DNA of 64,000 nt from Alopecurus myosuroides (Eukaryota > Streptophyta > Magnoliopsida > Poales > Poaceae): positions 181,108,756 through 181,172,755 of the forward strand of contig CM054063.1 in NCBI GenBank assembly GCA_028641055.1. The letters are read 5' to 3'. Shown in pieces: positions 1 through 12,455 of this stretch; the stretch's first letter is position 1, and each line of letters starts with the position of its first letter. The notes beneath the pieces are model-generated. The model was not told where the DNA came from. It saw only the letters and a list, made by a program, of their open reading frames with translations, and did no database searches. The position numbers were made by a program, and so were the translations under genes.

Positions 1-317
1 GCGGACAGGGGTGGGCCCGCACCTGGGCATGGTGAGGGCCCTCCGGGGCCCGTCTTCGACTCCTTTTCGGGCTTATGGAAGCCTCCAGGGAAAATATGAA
101 CTTCGGGATTCGTGGGGTCCGATTTCGAGAATATTTCCAGAATAACTTTACTGAAATAAAAAACAGCAGAAAACATGAAACTGGCACTTGGCATCTTGTT
201 AATATGCTAGTCCCGGAAAACGTGTAAAAATGCTATAAAGAAGGGAGAAAACATGTAGCAATTGGCATAATATCAACATGGAACATCAGAAATTATAGAT
301 ACATTGGAGAAGTATCA
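1..317 (-). repeat. 5' end of an LTR, same family as the LTRs at 1464 and 12456
   Basis: Read on the minus strand it begins TGATACTTCTCC at 317 and matches the start of the LTRs at 2871 and 13862 base for base over long stretches, with scattered substitutions. No polypurine tract lies to its right, so 317 is the outer 5' edge of an element that continues off the left end of the window. Confidence 0.75.
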
Positions 318-955
318 GAGGAGCTCGACTTTGACTTTGCTCCTTTCGAAGGGACTCAACCGCCAGGATGGGGACAAGGCCTGTGCGGCTGACGGCCGCG
401 CATCCGTGCGGTGCCAGAGGCCGTGCATGCGCACAGAGCCTCTTTGTCCCCAGTTGCCATTCTGGTGTATAAAATCCAGGAGGACAACTGCGGTGGCCAA
501 AGGGGTTTCCAAAGACCGCCTCTTTGGTGCAAGAAGACCAAGACCACACTACAAGACGAAGGCGGCATCATCAGGCTCCCCCACCGGGACGCTCCTCCCT
601 TTGGCACCTTGTGGTAACCCTTTCCAGCCAAGTGAGCGGGAAAGAGGTCCAAACGCCGGTATAAGAAGGGCACCACTAGCCCTTGAACAAGAGAGCTCGA
701 TTCATCAGTAGTTTGTTCCGAGCACAAGCTCGCCTTTGTATTGTAACCAACGCAGTGCAATCCATTAGACAAGCAGGGGTAGGGTTTTACATCACACTGG
801 TGGCCTGAACCTGGGTAAACTCTCTATGTCGCCATTGCTGTCGTGCTCAAGCTTCCCTCTCGAAGCCTCCTCTGGAAGCAAAGGAAGTGTGTTTAGCCCC
901 CAGTGTTGAACCTTTGAGAGCTATCCTATCTAGGACATACTAGCTCTCTCCGACA
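318..955 (+). repeat. LTR fragment, same family as the LTR at 58355-59243
   Basis: The reverse complement of 58355-59243 aligns with this segment, including a shared block ending in CCGACA (here at 950-955). A TATA-like box GTATAAAA lies at 467-474. The left part of the LTR is cut off by the element ending at 317. No primer site follows position 955, so this is probably the end of a 3' LTR or a solo LTR. The three-frame-open stretch at 304-711 is LTR sequence and not a gene. Confidence 0.65.
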
Positions 956-1463
956 ACTGCCATTTCCTCCGAGATGTTCTACGCGCTGTTCATTAGCACT
1001 GTCCATCTCTATATGTACCCGCAGATGTTTTCGTCTGCTTGTTGCTTACATGCATTTAACTGCCCGACTATTACTAGTCGCTTGCATGTGGACTTAAAGC
1101 TCTGGATGAAGTCATACTTGAAGTTTCCAGCAGCTATAACTGTTTTTTGGTCGTCTCTTCAACCAGTTCCTTGCGACACTGCATTGTTGTGGTTCGTCTG
1201 CCATTCTGGAACCTGACGGCAGTCTGGTAGTCATCTAACCAGGAGATGTCGTCGTACTTTGGGGTCTTAGCTGTTATCTTGAATGGCATCGACTTCCTGG
1301 CCTGGCGAATCTTACGTGTGACACATGGTGGTCCATAGAGTTCCTCCTTGTCCATATCAGGGGAGCTCTATCTCGAGTGCTCTGCTTGCGTTCTATTGGG
1401 TCGTGGCCGTATGTCTTCTGCGGCTCGTTCTCTATGCAGCCTGTCCACCTTGTTCTACGTGAT
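956..1463 (-). pseudogene. decayed gypsy gag fragment (continuation of 13868-14958)
   Basis: The minus-strand frame at 1134-1355 reads like the start of the conserved region of a plant gypsy gag: GPPC..RKIRQAR, then KYD..SWLDDYQTAV. In this family that block leads into the capsid-like gag domain. The frame is closed by stops below 1134 and is cut off at 956 by the LTR fragment. It was once joined to 13868 onwards, because the element 1464-13862 is inserted exactly here with a GTGAT duplication. The family assignment is from motif memory; the particular lineage is not known. Confidence 0.5.
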
Positions 1464-2871
1464 TGATGTCTACGCACACTTCTATTCTTGTAGACAGTGT
1501 TGGGCCTCCAAGTGCAGAGGTTTGTATAACAACATCAAGTTTCCCTTAAGTGGATTACCCAAGGTTTATCGAATTCAGGTAGGTAGAGGTCAAAGATATC
1601 CCTCTCAAGCAAGCCTGCAATCAAGATACAAGAAGTCTCTTGTGTCCCCAACACACCCAATATACTTGTCAGGTATATAGGTGCACTAGTTCGGCGAAGA
1701 GGGAGTAAAATGCAAGTAATATGGATGATAATAAGTGATAATAGCAATCTGAAATAAAAATGGCAGCAAGCAAACATGTAGCAGAACAGGCGGAAAACAG
1801 TGTTTCAATGCTTGGAAATAAGGCCTAGGGCTCCTACTTTCACTAGTGGACACTCTCAACAATGCTCACATAATTGAATGCATAAATATCATTTTTTTAC
1901 TGCGCTACTCCGAACCACTCTCCGGTCGAATAACGAACACTAATCATTGTGTAGGGCTTAAAAAACACACCTCAAGTTTATCTTCCCTCTCTATGGAACC
2001 CCAATGTCACTACGAGCGCCATAGATTAAGAAAAAAACGCCAACAATTTCATAGGTTCATCTTCCAACACAAGATATAAATATCAAGCTAAACCACACGG
2101 TGCACACACTGTCACCTTTACGCCGTGCTTAAATAGTTTACAGAGATAACAAAACCACTTGAGTAGCAAAATAGATGAAGATCAATCTACATATTCAACT
2201 AGATTACAAAGCTCATGATCACATAAAGATCACACCATGGGAGAGAGAGATGAACCACATAGCTACCGGTAGAGCCCTCAGCCCCGGGGGAGAACTACTC
2301 CCTCCTCATCACAGGAGACAGCAACGACGATGGAGATGGTGGTGGAGTCGATGGAGATGGCTTCCGGGGGCACTTCCCCATCCCGGCAGGGTGCCATAAT
2401 AGAGATATGTCCCCTGAAACTTGTCGTTAGCGGCGGCGGAGCTACAGGTGTATTTTGTGGAAAAGGTCGATTCCCCTAGGGTTTATGCCTCAGGGAGTAT
2501 ATATGGGCAAAAGGGCGATGCCGGGAGGTGGCCAGGGGGCCCACATCCCTAGGTGGGGTGACCAAGGGGAGCCTGCGCGAGCCTATGGTGTGGGGCCTTA
2601 GGGCCCCCCTCCGGGTCTCTTCGGGACTTCTGGAAGCTTCTGGGGAAAATAGGAACTTTGGCTTTCATGGCATCCAATTCCGAGAATATTTCCAGGACAA
2701 CTTTTCTGAAACTAAAAACGGCAGAAAACAGGGAACTGGCACTTGGCATCTTATTAATAGGTTAGTCCGGAAAACGTATAAAAATGCTATAAATAAGGGA
2801 GAAAACATGTAGCAATTGGCATAATATGATCATGGAGCATCAGAAATTAGGGATACGTTTATGACGTATCA
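1464..2871 (-). repeat. 3' LTR of the non-autonomous gypsy-type element
   Basis: 1408 bp, bounded TG...CA on the minus strand, colinear with 12456-13862. A TATATAT box sits at 2498-2504 and is preserved in the partner LTR at 13490-13496, which marks the likely promoter on the minus strand. Scattered substitutions separate the two LTRs, so the insertion is not recent. Confidence 0.85.
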
Positions 2872-2886
2872 AGAATCCCCAAGCTT
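2872..2886 (-). other. polypurine tract
   Basis: On the minus strand this reads AAGCTTGGGGATTCT directly before the LTR start at 2871. It is the expected plus-strand primer position and fixes the element's orientation. Confidence 0.8.
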
Positions 2887-4699
2887 AGTTCCTACTCGTC
2901 CTCGAGTAGGTAAACGATAAAACAATAATTTCTGAGGTGACATGCTACTAACATAAACTTGATCAATCTAATGTAAAAGCATATGCACGCTGAGATCATA
3001 AAACTTTAAACACATGCATGATAAATAAAACTTTAATAATAAAGCATAGCAATTACTTTGCATCACGAAAAGTAACGCAAATAAAGGATCATGAATAATA
3101 ATCCAAAGAAAGTTAAACGTTATTTTCAGGTATAGAGAAAGCATGGCAAAGTGATATTTCGATAGTCCTTAAGAGTGGGGGGAAACATAAATGCTAGGAC
3201 ACATTCAAAGTTCATGAGGAAGACTAGAACAAATAATTTAAGAACAAATAATATCACATCATGAAGTAATTATTGATGCTTATGGGACAAATGCACATAG
3301 AACTCAGAATGGCAAAAATGCTCTCTCAACTGTGCATAAAGTTAGAAGATGGAGACTCAACATAAAAGTAAAAGAAAGGCCCTTCGCAGAGGGAAGCCGG
3401 GATCACTCATGTGCTAGAGCTTTTATTTTATTAAACAGAGGTATTAAAAGTTTGACATTTGTGGAGGAACGTCTATATTTTGGGAGATGTATGCTAATGT
3501 CAACGAATGGTAAACAGAAAATACAGTACGTCACAAGCCAACTAGATTCACAAGAGCGGCTCCCATGGTGAAGGACGCAACTGGTATAGAAGGTCATCCC
3601 TCTTTCTCTTTTGTTTACACAATTATGCTTTGACTGATAAATCAGGGGCAAAAATAGTGGAGAGAATTTGTATGCATTAATTTGCGGCTGGGCACCCCGC
3701 TGCCAGCTCTTCTATAATTTGGATAAGCGGATGAAGCCACTAGTCCAGGGTGTGAAATCCAATCAACAAGTGAGCTAAAAATTCTCTATTTACGTCCTCA
3801 TGAGCAAAAACAGGAATAATTTTGAAGGTTTTAAAGGTATCACATGAGCAATTTACTTTGGAATGGCAGTTAAATACCACATGTAAGTAGGTATGGTGGA
3901 CACAATGGGAAAAACTTTGGTTTAAGGTAGTTTGGATGCACGAGTAGAGCTCATACTCAGTACAGGTGGAGGCTAGCAAATGACTGGGAGCGACAAATCA
4001 AGAGAGCATAAGAGCCATAATCATGCATAGCGACATAAGCATCATTAATTAAAACATAAGAAGTATCACAAGTTCAAAAACTAAGTTGTCATGGAGGCTA
4101 TTCGTGAATGGTTTGTAGTCATAAACATGGTGTGAGCATGCGCCAAGTCAACCAAATAAAACATTCAAAAGAGAATACCATATATTGATGCTTTACTATG
4201 ACAAGAACAACTCATGAATCTTTCAATACATATTAAACACTCTCAGCTATTTTAGGCTAATCATGCTACTCAATAACCACAAGGATTTAAAACTAAAATA
4301 GCATTTAGCATGGCATGAAAAAGACCTAGTCACAGTCTATACAAGCTTCTACTAGTATTGTTATAGATTCTACTTCAAGCAATAGTTTTCTTTCGTTTCT
4401 CCCAACAAGCACCATACAAAACATGCTTTAACAAAAATTCTCTACATTCTACAGCAAGCAAACATGAGCGTACTCACATAACACTACTAAAACTAACAGC
4501 TCTGAATAAGAGATGCATGGAAACAAAGGCTAAACGCAGTACTAGCAAAAAGTGAACACTCACAGAACAATAAGAATGAAAACTAGAGTGTTCTAAGCAA
4601 TGAAAATGGAGCATGTCTCTCTCCCACACAAGTATGATAAGATCCAACCATTTGTTACAGCAAAGACAACCAAACAAACTGAAAACAAAAATAAAAGAA
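2887..4699 (-). other. 3' internal untranslated region of the non-autonomous element
   Basis: AT-rich sequence without a credible ORF. It resembles the non-coding interior that I associate with Triticeae elements of this LTR type. It resumes at 10684 after the insertion. Confidence 0.6.
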
Positions 4700-7621
4700 T
4701 GTAACATGCATTGGTGTTTGGGAAGTTATAAGGATCTAAATATAATATGTGCGTTTGCAAAGCATCCACCAAAAAATACGGGAAATTTTGGCGCGAAAGT
4801 TTAAACAAACCAGAGTGACCAATGTTTCACTTGACATGATGAAATAGGTCTAGTTCATCTAGTCAAGAGTACATTTGGAGTGATCTTTATAACAAGTATC
4901 ACAAGTAACTAAATCATCTGATTACTCAAACCATAATTGGTTGTGACCAACACAAACTTTCAATAACCTTAACCACAAGTCTTGAAGTGACTTGGGATAA
5001 TTTATTAGGTATCTACAACTCAAAGAGGGGTGAGTATCCAAATCACATAGTTGATGATCATACTTTCACAATTGAGTAATGCATAATTGAACCATCTCAT
5101 CAATAGAGGTGGCATCTCCTATAAAACAACAACTCTCTAAGTTATCAACCATTCACACAACATCTTTCCAAATTATTTAGTATCTACTAAGTGAACCTTC
5201 ACAAGTAAATAATAAATATTTAATAGAGCACAAATGAATCAAACAAGAGTTAACCAAAAACCCACAAGTGGGAAATCACATAATAATTGTATTAACATAT
5301 TTATCGAATATGTACATATCTCATCAACCATAAAAGAAGTATCTAGAAGAAGAAATAAATCTTCTTAATCCACTATTATACCTTGATCATTACATATGAC
5401 CTTTCCAAATTTCTATGACTACATTAGGCATGAAAAAGATTACAAAGGAATAATATAAAGTAAAATCAAGACACATGAGAAAAACAACTAACAACCATGA
5501 CATAAGTCATGAAACCCCAATAACCTTCACATGCTCATTGTCTTAATCATCTTATACAACTGAGAATAGGAAATCTCAACACATCAATGAACCATCTGAT
5601 CAATTTACTATTAAGTCATCATTCCATAAGCATACCACACTTCTATTCAAATTCAACAAGCAACAATTAAAGTATCTCTGGAAACAACTAATGAATAACA
5701 ACAAGCTATAACCTCTATTAGAGGAGGTGAATTGAAAGCTAAGTAAAACCAATCATGTATGAGACAAGTACCTATCCTATGGGAAACAAAATAAGAAGTA
5801 TATGGAAGGATAATAAAAGCATGAACTAACTCTTAATCTAGATCTTGTTATGTTGTCTAGACCGTTCTATCTGTTTCCAATCTTCTCTGAATCATTCTTC
5901 AAGAGAAGCAACCCACAAGAAAAGAGGAACTATCACCAGAAGATCTTCAGGAGGATTCTCTAGAATGTTCTAGAAGTGCTATTCCAATATATCATAAGAG
6001 TACTTGGAAACTCTTATATCTTGATCTGATCTTATTAACTCTCTTGAAATAGTGTGATATTCCAATGTTAGTGTTATATAGAAGTAGTTTTATAACAAGA
6101 CTAGCTACCTTGTTAACAAACCACTTTTGTATACTCAAACAATTGAGTGTCATACACAAACAAACAGAAGATTGAATAACCTAGTACATCTCAGTCTCTT
6201 GTATATGAAAAGTAATTTGGGGACAAGCCTTGCAAACTTGTCAACATATTCTTCTTATATTCTTAAGGCTAACAGATGTCATAAAACAAACTCACATATT
6301 TTTATAATCATCTAAGTAAAATATTTGCTTGGAATAACTGGTTGTTTTCACCACAAGGGTGAGATAAGTAAATATGGAACCCCAGAGCAGATATTACTTG
6401 CAAGTGACAAAAAGAGTATCTGAAGAAAGTGGCAACTAGAGACAAGAACATCAAGCAACGTAAGACCTCAAGAAGCAACACTGCATCAGTAAGGGAGTAT
6501 AAGAAATTATCTAGTGAATCATTAGGAAATATTAGTGAACCAATAACCTCTGTCAAGCTCATGAGAGATGAGGAACTCAAAACAATATCTTTAATGGAAA
6601 CAATTATCAAGTATGAAATAATAACCAACCATTTCATCCACATGTCTTGTGATATGTGGAGGTTAATGGTAACAAGCTTGACGCCGTGTTTTCCATATCC
6701 TTTTCATACATAAAACTAACAGATGATAACAAAAATTCATTTACACATAACCAAGTAAATGATTACATGTTCTAAAACAACATGAGATAATATCCACATT
6801 TGGAAACTGGTGAAAAACAAACAAATAAGTTTCAAAGACACACCTGTTTTCCACTTGATCAAGTACTTAAAATGACAAACATGATTTATACACACCTAAT
6901 TAAAATGTGAACAAAAATTGCTAAGAGTTGGAACTATGAGGATAACAAAGTTACATAATAGAAAACAAGTCTTTTCATCAATCAAAATCACCTGGCATGA
7001 TTTGGTATAGTAACCAATGGTTGGTGATTTTTCTATAATACATAAAAAAATTACTAAGTAGATGTATAAGTTGTTTTCTATAAGACTGGTATCAAAATTA
7101 TTTAATTCTGAAACACACACTAGGTTACCGACATGATTGTTGTGTGTACTCTTATTAAACATGCCTAAACATAATTTTTAAAGCCATTTAATAAATAAAA
7201 TGAAGAGAAAACAATAAAACCACTTAATTTAGCATCCTAAATAAAAAATACAAATATTCTTCAAATTCACCAAAACAAAACATGGTGAGATGTAAAATTT
7301 GATAAGGAATCCAAATATGAATTTTAATAATTTTTATGTTTACAAATAAGCCCTGAAAACAGTGTTTTCTTCTCAGATTTAAAGACAGCAGGACCTAGTG
7401 GTAAATAATAGAAAATTTAGGGGGTTATTGCAATGTGACATTTTATTTCTTTCTTCTTCTCCTCCGGCCAGAAGGCAGAGGAGAAATCCGTCGCGTCACC
7501 GTGGCCACTGCCACCTCCTCGCGGCCGCTCTTCGGGGTGGATAAGAGCTGGAGGAGGCTGTGCTCCACTCGCTCACTCTCTCTTCTCCCTCGCTCATTGT
7601 GTCTCTCTCTCTGAGCAAACA

Positions 7622-7638
7622 AACCCTAACCCTAACCT
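7622..7638 (+). promoter_or_regulatory. telo-box-like repeat next to a CT-rich tract
   Basis: AACCCTAACCCTAACC follows a TCTCTCTCTCTC stretch. In plant promoters the AAACCCTAA telo-box is a known cis-element near transcription starts. Whether it is used here is not known. Confidence 0.35.
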
Positions 7639-8118
7639 CTCCCCGATCTGTCGCCGCTTTCGACTCCGGCCGCGCCGGGGCGGATGAAGACCTGCACAAG
7701 AAGCGCGTGGTCCTCCTCGACCTCCTCGAGCACACCAGTGGGCGGAGATGGTCCCTGTATCGGGAATTTGACCGCCATCTCCGAGTCCGGCCACCGCCAA
7801 TTTCTCCTCGCCGCCGGCAATTCCGGCAGCGCCTCTCCTCCCCGTCACCTTCATCGCGCTCAGGGTGAGCTGGGGAACGTCGGGGTACCTTCCATTATGC
7901 ATGTAATCCACCAATCCATCACCGCCATGAGTAACCGCGTAGGTCCGCCGCATTTTTGCACGCCGGCGAGCCACCGGTGACCATTTGGTCACTGCGCCGC
8001 TACCTAGTGGCTCCCCAAGAGCCCCTCTAGCTAATGGAACAACTCAATCGAGCCAAAACGCATCGAATCCACGGATTGAAATCAAGCAGAGATGGATTTG
8101 CTATTGCTGATGCAATGC

Positions 8119-8138
8119 TGACGTCATCATGACGTCAT
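8119..8138. promoter_or_regulatory. paired TGACGTCA palindromes
   Basis: TGACGTCA occurs at 8119-8126 and 8130-8137. This is the CRE-type bZIP core. A similar pair occurs at 23337-23344 and 23349-23356 in the long LTR, with a mutated pair at 16415-16434. Confidence 0.5.
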
Positions 8139-8190
8139 AGATATTTTCCCTTTTCTTTTTATTTTAGTATTTTGAATTAAAACCGAATAT

Positions 8191-8211
8191 GACACGTGGG
8201 ACCCACGTGTC
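8191..8211. promoter_or_regulatory. perfect inverted repeat carrying two G-boxes
   Basis: GACACGTGGG and CCCACGTGTC are perfect inverted arms around one base. Each arm contains CACGTG, the plant G-box/ABRE core. Confidence 0.5.
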
Positions 8212-10683
8212 AATTTAAAATGGCAGAAAATGACTTAACATTAATAAATCAATAACTTTTGAAATATTCATCAGAAAAATACAAATAAAATATATAAATG
8301 TTTAGAAAAATATAATCTAAATGTTTATAAACTTTTCAAAAATGTTTAATAAAGTTTAAAATTAAATGAGTTCTTTAATTTAATTAAATCATTTAAAATT
8401 GAGAAAAATAGTAAATAATTCATAAAATCAGAAAAATACAAGTTATATACCAAAATACTTCAAATGACAAATGCAACTCACCTATGATGTTTTCAAAGTC
8501 ATTTGATCAATTTTTCATGTGTGCAATGTTTTGCCTAGTCATTTAATTCATTCAAAATTAATAAATTAAGAACTTATTTTGAATATTTTCAGAAAATATA
8601 AAGTGTTATATCAAATTAAAGAGAAAGAAATTCCAATTCAAATATGTCAAACATAATTTTTTTGATTAACTTATAAACTTGTTTCTAAAGGTATAATGGA
8701 ATTCTATAATATTCCATTATAACCAGAAACAACTACCACATCATTATTTTCTTTACTAATATAACCCTCATGTTTTCACACCTAATAAACCTACCATCAC
8801 AAGTCATTAGCAAGTATTGTGATGATAGGGTTAGTTGTACTAGTTCATCATTTTCAATTCAACTCCTTGTCATAAGCTCTACACTTTTAAACATAAAATC
8901 AAATGTGTTTATTGTCTGTTCAACAGTTGTTTTCCTTGTACTAATGTCTTATTGCCTAACCATGTTATAACACTATTACTTAAACTTGATAATAAGTATT
9001 TGTTATATAAAAGTGGAACACACATAAGACTAAAAGAAATAATAACAACATCACCACAAGTAATGAAACAACCCACCTAAAAACTTATGTGATGTAGTAT
9101 CGTATCAAACGTAGCTTACACTTGTCAGCTGGGGTATTTTCCAGGGTATTTCACGATGCATCTCATTACTTTGCATTACATCATTTTGCCAGTGTTTTTT
9201 GTAGTCCTTACCGGGACTACTTTGCTTTTCAGATGTCGGGATTTTCTACGCGACCCTTGAACCAGAAGACATTGATTATTATGGTTATTTCAATCTCAGG
9301 AAAGTTCATCACTTGCTCATATCCTTTGCAGTATTTCATAACGAACTATTTGCAAAAACCCTATCGTATTATCACCTACCCTCAAAAGAATGCATGCTCC
9401 TATTTTTATAATAATATGACTAATTGAATGACTACCAGAGTGGTAGTGTTCTGTTTGGTGGGCGGATGGGACCATGGTAAGATGAATAGGTCAAAGGAAG
9501 GTTCCATCTACATGGGAAAGTATTACCTAGGAACTAATCACAAATGCCGTCAGAACTCGGTGCACCGTAAATACCGTGTTAACCATGGGTCTTCTATGGG
9601 GGAGTAAGTCAGCTGTGATCTTCTCTCGTTCGCATGTCAACGGGCTGCCAGAGACGTACGCTATAGGTCTTGCGAGACTACATGCACATGGGTGGGATCC
9701 CTTAATTCCCGCGGACTCTGGGGTCTATGATGGTCTTCCAGGGGCGCCTAGATATCCATCGTGAGGGGTGGAATCAGGGGTTCAACCTGCTGGCAGAAAC
9801 GGGTGGGCATGCGTTGTGCGGAGAAGCACGGTTTGGCTTGGACCCACAACCGGGCCCCACACCTGAGTGGGAGTGGACAGGAATGTACACCTGGTTGTGC
9901 AACATGGTCTTGGTCGTCCATGGGTAAAGTAACTCACCTCTGCAGAGTGTAAAAGGATGTGGCATGTTGCCCCCTGTTCCGGGAAGAAACTGCGAACGCT
10001 TTAGGAAAGGCAACTCCATGAAGTTCTAGTCCTGTGATGGTCTGGCGGGCATAGTTTTCCAAATTAAAAGCAACCTCTTGAAGAAAGATTTACAAAAAAC
10101 TTGCATTAGCTTATGACTCTTTTGAGTCTAAAGCTGTAGTTAGTGCATCAAAGTACCCACCATATATCATGAACTTGCTGAGTAACGCTCGTTACTCATT
10201 CGTTCCCGTTTGACCCCCTGCTTAGAGTTGAAGACCGATGGAAGTTGTCATCGTGAAGCCATCGCTACCTCATGAAGCTAGGAGGAGTCATATATTACTT
10301 AGTCGGTGAAGCATCGTCATCAACAACGCTGATGGAGGAGAAGCTATCAAGGTGTAGGTGGAGTCCATTCTTGGATTTAGCTGTTTCAAGCCGTAGATTA
10401 GGGCTGACATCAGCCGTAGTGGATTAGTTCCGAGCTAGAGTTCTTCTCCAGCTTGGAGATTCGCATTGATTCTTATGATGTTCATTTTGCAGGAGATCTT
10501 CTTGATTCATCAAAGAGATTCTCAAGATTTTGTAATGAAGTTTGTATTCTATAGTTTTGCCTGGTCCTGCTATGTTTCTGTTGTACTACTCTGAGGGATG
10601 TAATATTCACGGATAAGTCCTTCTGTGATTATTATGTCATCGACTTGCGCACTACACATGAAGTGGTGTGCTGGGTCACCACA

Positions 10684-12428
10684 AAGACGCTCCAAGTAAA
10701 GCACATAAAATGCGACCGAATAAAAATATAGTTTCACTAGAAGTGACCTTATAATTTGTTGATGAAGAAGGGGATGCCTTGGACGTCCCCAAGCTTAGAC
10801 GCTTGAGTCTTCTTGGAGTTTGCTTGGATGTATCACCGGGGCATCCCCAATCTTAGGCTTTTAACTCTTCTTGATCACATCATATCATCCTCTTCTCTTG
10901 GCCCTTGAAAACTTCCTTCACATCAAAATTCTCACAATCTTCATTATGAATGTTAGTGAAATTGAAATAATAAATTCACATGGTTCAGTTTCAACACAAC
11001 TATAACAATCAAAAACACATTAGCAACTGTCACAACTTATTTCAAAACTCTTTTTCTCAAAAGAACACCAAAAGAAAGAGATTAAGATGCAAATGCGATA
11101 AATGGCAGAAATCTATCAAAACAGAACAAATAGGTAAAGATCGATTTTTTTAAAATCTTCTGTTGCTCAAATCAAAAAGTGGTCTTCTAAGAAAAGTTGC
11201 GTATATAACTCAGATTAAGCACAAAAAACTCAGGTCATTTTGAATTTTATGTGATTTTTAACGGAATTAACAGTGGACAGCAGAAATTTGTTTCCTGCGC
11301 AGAAATCCGAAATATAGGCTCAACTTTCCACTAGAGGGTTTACTTGGCTCAACAAAAACACAAAAGAAAAGATACAACAGGGTTGCTAAGGAAATATACA
11401 ACACCTATGTGCAAAGGACACCAAAGAAAACGGGTTGAAAACGGAGAAATAAAACGGGTTGTCTCCCGGTAGCGCTTTTCTTTAACGCCTTTCAGCTAGG
11501 CATAGTGATTTTTAAAAGATGCTCACATAAGAATAAGAGTTGAAGCACAATAAGAGAGCATGAAGAAGCAAATATAAAACACATTTAAGTCTAGCCCACT
11601 TCCTATGAAAAAGAATCTTGTAGAAAAACAACTCAACAAAGCATAAAGTGACTAGCATAGGAAGACAAAATAAGTGCAACTTCAAAAATTTTAACATAAA
11701 GAGGGGAAACTTAATATTGTTGAGATGCATAAAACCATGTTTCCCTCTCTCATAATAACTTTCAGTAGCATCATGAATAAAATTAACAATATAACTATCA
11801 CATAAAACATTCTTATCATGAGCCACATGCATAAAAGAATTGATATTGTCCACATAAGCATAGTCATTCTTATTAATAGTAGTGGAAGCAAATTCAACAA
11901 AATATCTATCATTATTATTCTCATCACCATAATCATTAAATATAGAAGGCATATTCTAACCATAATTATTATTTTCCTCAATAGTAGGTGGACTGAAAAT
12001 ATCATATTCATCATTGTAAACAGGTGGAACTAGAATACCACAATCATTATAATCATCACATATTGGAGGCAAAGTATCATCAAAGAAAACTTCCTCCTCA
12101 AAACTTGGGGGACTAAAAATATCATATTCATAAAATCTAGCTTCCCCAAGCTTAGACTTTTCCATAGCATTAGCAATAATGGTGTTCAAAGAATTCATAC
12201 TAATAACATTGCTATTAGCATGCAAATAAAGCTCCATAGGTTTTTAATTTTATCTTCAAACACTTCATGTCCTAACTCAAGATAAATATTATAAATCTCT
12301 GTCATTTTTTTTATGTTTTCCATTAAGCCTAACTAGTGAAAACAAGAAAAAAAGATTTAATTGCCGAATCTAAAGGAAATAACTCCGAGCACTCACACCC
12401 GAGGATGTGAGAACCTTTTACCTTACCT
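10684..12428 (-). other. 5' internal region of the non-autonomous element
   Basis: Resumption of the interior after the nested insertion. It holds two copies of a block with CCCCAAGCTTAG and CCCCAATCTTAG (about 10785 and 10848) and, nearer the primer site, the uncharacterised ORF at 11512-12237. No gag or pol motif is visible. Confidence 0.55.
11512..12237 (-). pseudogene. uncharacterised ORF of the non-autonomous gypsy-type element, one in-frame stop
   Basis: Two adjacent minus-strand ORFs (11956-12237 and 11512-11952) are in the same frame, separated by a single TAG, so together they form one reading frame of about 240 codons. The N-terminal half is acidic and carries the motif YDIFSPP twice, each followed by acidic residues. 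The C-terminal half is basic and hydrophobic (LPMLVTLCFVELFFYKILF). It begins about 190 bp inside the primer site, where gag would be expected, but I see no zinc knuckle or gag domain. I recall similar ORFs in related Triticeae elements; the function is unknown to me. Confidence 0.45.
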
Positions 12429-12445
12429 CCCCGGCAACGGCGCCA
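12429..12445 (-). other. primer binding site, tRNA-Asp type
   Basis: On the minus strand this reads TGGCGCCGTTGCCGGGG, which is complementary to the 3' end of plant tRNA-Asp. It lies 10 nt inside the 5' LTR end at 12456. Confidence 0.8.
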
Positions 12446-12455
12446 GAAAACAGCT

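Larger units (their letters stand above)
4700..10683. mobile_element. probable solo LTR of a long-LTR gypsy-like family
   Basis: The segment starts TGTAACATGC and ends TCACCACA. It is flanked by near-identical pentamers, AAGAA (4695-4699) and AAGAC (10684-10688). The sequence on either side joins into the interior expected of the host element. I find no internal direct repeat, primer site or gag-pol, so a roughly 6 kb solo LTR is the simplest call; a decayed non-autonomous element is the alternative. It has AT-rich flanks around a GC-rich block (7440-8040). The layout resembles the minus-strand reading of the long LTRs at 15419 and 22313, but the orientation is not settled. ORFs in the GC-rich block are on both strands and look incidental. 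Confidence 0.6.

Noticed and set aside
304..772. Overlapping ORFs of 68 to 138 codons near the left end
   Set aside because: The segment is an LTR with a TATA-like box; the same region in the LTR at 58355-59243 has different frames.
7622..7638. Interstitial telomere array
   Set aside because: There are only about two and a half repeat units; a telo-box is a better description.
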